From Desulfarculus sp. (GTDB taxonomy: Bacteria; Desulfobacterota; Desulfarculia; Desulfarculales; Desulfarculaceae): a DNA stretch of 64,000 nt. The notes under the pieces are model-generated. The model had not been told where the DNA came from. It saw only the letters and a program-made list of their open reading frames with translations, and did not search any database. A program made the position numbers and the translations under genes. Shown piece after piece: positions 60,055 through 64,000 of the stretch (position 1 is its first letter; every line of letters starts with the position of its first letter). The stretch lies in NCBI GenBank assembly GCA_003605055.1, contig QZKP01000012.1, positions 62,001 to 126,000 of the forward strand, read 5' to 3'.

Positions 60055-61206
60055 CTAGCGGGGGTAAAGCTCGCGGGCCAGGATCAGGTGCATGATCTCC
60101 GAGGTGCCCTCGAAGATGCGGAACACTCGGGCGTCGCGGTAGAGCTTCTCCACCAGGTATTCCTGCATGTAGCCGTACCCGCCCAGGACCTGGATGGCCT
60201 GGTCCGCCACCCAGGTGGCCGTTTCCGCGGCGTAGAGCTTGGCCATGGCGCTTTCCTTGGTGATGCGCCTGCCCTGGCTGGCCAGCCAGGCCGCGCGCCA
60301 GGTGAGCAGCCGGGCGGCCTCGATGCGAGTGGTCATCTCGGCCAGCTTGAAGGAGACGGCCTGGAACTTGTTGAGGGTCTTGCCGAACTGGCTCCTCTGC
60401 CCGGCGTACTCCACCGCGATCTCCATGGCCGCGCGGGCGATGCCCAGGGCCAGGGCCGCCACCATGATCCGGCTCTCGTCGAACATGCGCATGGACATGA
60501 GGAAGGCCTGGCCCTCGGGCCCCAGGCGGTCCTCCGCGGACACCTCCACATCCTCCAGGACGAGTTCGGCGGTGCGGGAGGCCCGGATGCCCATCTTGAC
60601 CTCCTCCTTGCCCATGGCAAAGCCCGGCGGGTGGCCGTCGATGATGAAGGCGGTCATGCCCTCCGCCCCCCGGCTGCCGGCCAGACGCGCGTAGACCACG
60701 GTTATGTCGGCGATGCCCCCGTTGGTGATGAAGGTCTTGCGGCCGTTGAGGACGTAGCGGTCGCCCTTCTTGACCGCCGTGGTGCGGATGGCGGTCACGT
60801 CGCTGCCCGCGCCGGGTTCGGTCATGCCCATGGCGGCCAGGGTTATGCGCTGCGGGTCGCACAACCGGGTGAGGTACTTCTTTTTCTGCTCCGGAGTGCC
60901 CATGTGCATGACGGGCGTGGCGGCCAGGTTGGAGGCCAGCATGGCGATGGTCAGGCTGGCGCAGCCCCAGGCCAGCTCCTCGCGCACCAGGGCCCAGCAG
61001 AGCTGATCCTCCACCCCCGCCCCGCCGTACTCCTCGGGGTAGCGGAAGGCGATCAGCCCCACCTCGTGGCCCTTGCGAATCAGCTCCGGCGGGTAGCTGT
61101 GGGAGGCGTCGCAGGGCAGGGCCAGGGGGCGCAGCTCCTTGGCCGCGAAGTCGTGGGCCGTCTTCTGGAACAGCCGCTGCTCCTGGCTCAATTCAAAGCC
61201 GATCAT
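60055..61206 (-). CDS. Acyl-CoA dehydrogenase, SCAD/MCAD-type catalytic Glu
   Basis: A 383-residue flavoprotein. Catalytic Glu366 in FEGTSEIM; helix position is Ser (FDESRIMV). Motifs [17 protein letters not shown] and YAGQRSQFGKTLNKFQ. It is downstream of the acyl-CoA ligase and another dehydrogenase on the same strand (spacing 48 bases), forming an activation-plus-oxidation operon. Confidence 0.92.
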   Translation of the reverse strand: MIGFELSQEQRLFQKTAHDFAAKELRPLALPCDASHSYPPELIRKGHEVGLIAFRYPEEYGGAGVEDQLCWALVREELAWGCASLTIAMLASNLAATPVMHMGTPEQKKKYLTRLCDPQRITLAAMGMTEPGAGSDVTAIRTTAVKKGDRYVLNGRKTFITNGGIADITVVYARLAGSRGAEGMTAFIIDGHPPGFAMGKEEVKMGIRASRTAELVLEDVEVSAEDRLGPEGQAFLMSMRMFDESRIMVAALALGIARAAMEIAVEYAGQRSQFGKTLNKFQAVSFKLAEMTTRIEAARLLTWRAAWLASQGRRITKESAMAKLYAAETATWVADQAIQVLGGYGYMQEYLVEKLYRDARVFRIFEGTSEIMHLILARELYPR

Positions 61207-61254
61207 GCACCTTGTCCTCTATGACCGCGGCGTTTGCCACCCCTGGCTTCACCC

Positions 61255-62823
61255 CTAGACGAACTTCTCGGGATACAGTTTTTTCAGCTCCTGCTTGACC
61301 ACCTTGCCCGAGGCGTTGAGCGGCAGCTCCTCCACGAAGTGGATGCCGCCGCGCGGCTGCTTGTAGTCGGCCAGCCTCTCTTTGAGCAGGGCCAGAAGCT
61401 CCGCCTCGGACGGCCGGGGCGCCCCGGGACGGGGCACCACGAAGGCCACTGTCGTCTCGCCCCAGACCGGGTGGCCCCTGCCCGCCACCGCCGCCTGGGC
61501 CACCGCCGGGTGGTGGAGCAGGGCGTCCTCGATCTCCTTGGGGTACACGTTGAAGCCGCCGCTGATGATCATGTCCTTCTTGCGGTCCACCAGGAACAGG
61601 TAGCCCTGGCGGTCCAGGTAGCCCAGGTCGCCGGTGTGGTACCAGCCCCCGCGCAGGACATCGGCGGTCTGCTCGGGCTGGCGCCAGTAGCCGGCCATCA
61701 CGTTGGTTCCGCGCAGCACGATCTCGCCCACCGCCTCCGGGGGCAGCTCCTGATCCTGCTCGTCGAAGACGCGCACCTCGGCGTTGATGCTCTCCTGGCC
61801 GATGGAGCCCAGGCGCTTTTCCATCTCGGGCGAGCCATCCAGCACGTGGTCCTGGTGGCCCAGGAAGGCGATGTAGCCGGGGGAGGTCTCGGTGGCCCCG
61901 CAGGCCCCCATGAACTGCCAGTCGAAGCGGGCCATGGCCCGCCGCAGGGTCTGGGCAGGCATGGGTGCGGAGCCGTAGCAGATGGTCCGCAGGCTGGACA
62001 GATCGTAGCGGTCCAGCTCCGGGCACTCCAGCAGCTTCTGCAGCATGACCGGCACCAGGAAGGCGGTGGTCACTTTTTCCCGCTCTATAGTGGCCAGATA
62101 GGCGGCCGTGTCGAACTTGCCCAGCAGCACCACCGTATTGCCGCGGAAGGTGCTGGACAGGAGCGTGCCCACGCCCGCGGCCTGGTAGATGGGCGCGGCC
62201 AACAGGGCCACGTCCTCGGGCCGGGTGCGGCGGCTGATGGCCGAGGCCTGGGCCGAGGAGAACAGGTTGCGGTGGGTCCACATCACGCCCTTGGGCCGGC
62301 CGGTGGTGCCGCTGGTGTAAATGAGGGCCGCCAGGTCATCATCGCGGCGCTCGGTCTCCAGGCGCGCCGCGGGCTCCCCCTCTAGAGCCGCCTCATAGGC
62401 CTGTCCCGGCGAGGCGGCCGGGCCCAGGGCCAAGACCTGGCAGCCGGCCGCCTTGAGACGGCCCAGGTCCAGCTTGTCCAGGTATTCCCGGCCGGCCACC
62501 AGCAGGGCCGGCCGGGCGTCGTCCAGGATGGCCGCCACCTCCGGCGGGGCCAGACGGACGTTGAGCGGGCAGAAGGCGCCGCCGGCCTTCATGGCCGCGA
62601 AGAAGACCTCCACGTTTTCGCTGGCGTTGTGGTTGAGCACGCATACCCGGTCGCCGGGCCGCAGCCCCCGGGCCAGCAGGCCCCGGGCCAACTGATTGGT
62701 CCTCTCGTTGAACCGGCCGAAGCTCAGGCGCCGGTCGACCTCCACCAGGTAGTCCTTGGCCGGGTGATACTTGGCGTTCTTCTCGGCCAGATAGGAAAAA
62801 AGCATCTGGTCGGGCCGGACCAT
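61255..62823 (-). CDS. AMP-dependent acyl-CoA ligase
   Basis: A 522-residue ANL-family ligase from ATG 62823 (a TTG three bases earlier gives a one-residue longer alternative). Full set of motifs: YTSGTTGRPKGVMWTHRN, YGSAPMPAQTLR, GACGATETSPG, GWYHTGDLGYLDRQGYL, and DRKKDMIISGGFNVYPKEIE with the catalytic Lys in GKVVKQELKK. It activates a fatty or other carboxylic acid to its CoA ester. It is intact, unlike the PaaK-like protein at 40364. Confidence 0.92.
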   Translation of the reverse strand: MVRPDQMLFSYLAEKNAKYHPAKDYLVEVDRRLSFGRFNERTNQLARGLLARGLRPGDRVCVLNHNASENVEVFFAAMKAGGAFCPLNVRLAPPEVAAILDDARPALLVAGREYLDKLDLGRLKAAGCQVLALGPAASPGQAYEAALEGEPAARLETERRDDDLAALIYTSGTTGRPKGVMWTHRNLFSSAQASAISRRTRPEDVALLAAPIYQAAGVGTLLSSTFRGNTVVLLGKFDTAAYLATIEREKVTTAFLVPVMLQKLLECPELDRYDLSSLRTICYGSAPMPAQTLRRAMARFDWQFMGACGATETSPGYIAFLGHQDHVLDGSPEMEKRLGSIGQESINAEVRVFDEQDQELPPEAVGEIVLRGTNVMAGYWRQPEQTADVLRGGWYHTGDLGYLDRQGYLFLVDRKKDMIISGGFNVYPKEIEDALLHHPAVAQAAVAGRGHPVWGETTVAFVVPRPGAPRPSEAELLALLKERLADYKQPRGGIHFVEELPLNASGKVVKQELKKLYPEKFV

Positions 62824-62890
62824 CAAGCCCCTCCCCCCGGGATCATGACGCCGCCGCCCGCCGCCCGCTGCCCGCTGCGCCCCGGCGTCC

Positions 62891-64000
62891 TCACTCCCGC
62901 AGAAGCTCCCGCGCGATGATCATCTTCTGTATCTCCGAGGTGCCCCCGCCGATCTCCACCAGCTTGGCGTCGCGCATGTAGCGCTCCACGGGGTACTCCC
63001 GCATGTAGCCGTACCCGCCGTGGATCTGGATGGCGTCCAGGGCGGCCTTGGTGGCCATGGTGGAGGCGTAGTACTTGGCGATGGCGGCCTCCTTGGGGAG
63101 CTTCAGGCCCTTGTCCACCAGGGGGCACAGGGAGTAGGTGTATTGGCGCACTATGTCCAGGCGGGTGGCCATCTCGGCCAGCATGTTGCGCACCAGTTGA
63201 AACTCGGCGATGGGCTTGCCGAACTGCTGGCGCTCCTGGGCGTATTTCAGGGAGCACTCCAGGCAGGCGTGGGCGAGGCCGATGCTGGTGACGGCGCCCA
63301 GGATGCGCTCCTCGTCCAGGGTCTCGAAGAGTATGCGGAAGCCCTGGCCCTCCTTGCCCAGCACCTGCGCGGGGGAGGCCTCCACGTCGTCCAGGAACAC
63401 CTCGCCGGTGGGCGAGCAGCGCATGCCCATCTTCTTGAAGGCCGGCCCGGTGGAGACCCCCGGCATCTCCCGATCCAACAGGAACAGGGTGCCGCCCTGG
63501 GCCCCCCGGGAGCCCTTCTCCCGGGCCGCCACCAGGAAGTACCTGGCCAGGGGCGCGTTGGTGATGAAGGTCTTGGAGCCCTTGAGCAGGTAGGCGGCGC
63601 CCTTCTTGGTGTAGCTGGTGGTCAGGGACAGGGCGTCGGAGCCGGCGCCGGGCTCGGTGAGGCAAAAGGCGGCCAGCTCCCGGCCGCTGATCACCGGCGG
63701 GATGTAGGTCCGCTTCTGCTGCTCGCTGCCGTACTTAGAGATGAAGAAGGAGAAGTTGGTGGTGCACATGTTCACCGACATGCCGAAGCCGGCGGCCACG
63801 CGGCAGAACTCCTCCTTGATCAGGGCGTTGGTCAGCAGGTCCGCGCCGCCGCCGCCGTACTCCGCCGGCGTGGTGGAGCCGATGAGCCCGTTGTCGCCGG
63901 CCTTGCGGTACACCTCCAGGGGAAAGCGCTCGTTTTCGTCTATCTCCTGGGCGATGGGCGCCAACTCCTGCTCAGCGAAGCGGCGCGTGGCCTGGCGCAC
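62891..64000 (-). CDS. Acyl-CoA dehydrogenase, LCAD/IVD-type catalytic Glu, 5' truncated
   Basis: The frame is open to the edge of the window, so the N-terminus is missing. The visible part is about 369 residues. The YEGT position is GGGTSEIQ (no Glu), but Glu in LDEERILGA is at the isovaleryl/long-chain dehydrogenase position. Motifs [16 protein letters not shown] and [16 protein letters not shown] confirm the family. First visible gene of the leftward operon with the ligase and the dehydrogenase at 60055. Confidence 0.9.
   Translation of the reverse strand: MRQATRRFAEQELAPIAQEIDENERFPLEVYRKAGDNGLIGSTTPAEYGGGGADLLTNALIKEEFCRVAAGFGMSVNMCTTNFSFFISKYGSEQQKRTYIPPVISGRELAAFCLTEPGAGSDALSLTTSYTKKGAAYLLKGSKTFITNAPLARYFLVAAREKGSRGAQGGTLFLLDREMPGVSTGPAFKKMGMRCSPTGEVFLDDVEASPAQVLGKEGQGFRILFETLDEERILGAVTSIGLAHACLECSLKYAQERQQFGKPIAEFQLVRNMLAEMATRLDIVRQYTYSLCPLVDKGLKLPKEAAIAKYYASTMATKAALDAIQIHGGYGYMREYPVERYMRDAKLVEIGGGTSEIQKMIIARELLRE

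Overview
The window reads as a high-GC bacterial chromosome in three blocks. The gene content (gas vesicles under sigma-54 control, many PAS sensor kinases, TAXI-type TRAP transport, several acyl-CoA dehydrogenases, a split B12 mutase) suggests a Desulfobacterota (deltaproteobacterial) anaerobe, possibly near Desulfarculia. That placement is inference; there is no rRNA or marker gene here to confirm it.

Block 1 (1-21101) is the late half and right end of a contractile-tailed prophage. The head genes are lambda-like (decoration protein, capsid E). The tail genes run in the order of phage Mu: DUF2635 protein, sheath, tube, gp41-like tail assembly chaperone with a programmed -1 frameshift, tape measure, N, P, gp45, gp46, gp47, gp48. 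Fibre genes, a lysis cassette and a four-gene module of unknown function behind its own AT-rich promoter follow. The block ends in a 3' fragment of a tRNA-Glu(CTC) gene, which I read as the attachment site. Terminase, portal and integrase would lie to the left, outside the window.

Block 2 (21244-37862, all minus strand) is a gas-vesicle cluster. In transcription order: unknown 216-aa protein, NtrC-type response regulator, Hsp20-like GvpH, CDC48-type double AAA ATPase, two GvpF/L proteins, PAS histidine kinase, receiver protein, main GvpA, GvpC-like coiled-coil protein with a helix-hairpin-helix tail, GvpN, a small helical protein, a third GvpF/L, GvpG, a GvpA paralogue, GvpK, another GvpA paralogue, and a hybrid PAS kinase. 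A sigma-54 promoter lies upstream of gvpA. Two near-identical palindromic boxes 21 bp apart, about 100 bp further upstream, look like enhancer sites for the NtrC-type regulator. The cluster therefore appears to contain its own signal input, activator, promoter and chaperones.

Block 3 (38353-64000) is acyl-CoA metabolism. A leftward group holds a lipoate-ligase-like protein, a PaaG-like crotonase, a degenerate PaaK-like adenylate-forming protein, a TRAP permease, a TAXI binding protein and an IclR regulator. A rightward group holds an acyl-CoA dehydrogenase, a second lipoate-ligase-like protein, an IscU-like scaffold, a GntR regulator, enoyl-CoA hydratase, a second dehydrogenase, a biotin-dependent carboxyltransferase subunit, the two parts of a B12-dependent acyl-CoA mutase, an HMG-CoA-synthase-like/DUF35 fusion, thiolase and 3-hydroxyacyl-CoA dehydrogenase. 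A final leftward group has a second GntR paralogue, two more acyl-CoA dehydrogenases and an acyl-CoA ligase. Together these would import an organic acid, activate it to a CoA ester, beta-oxidise it and process a branched or propionyl-type product. The substrate cannot be read from the sequence.
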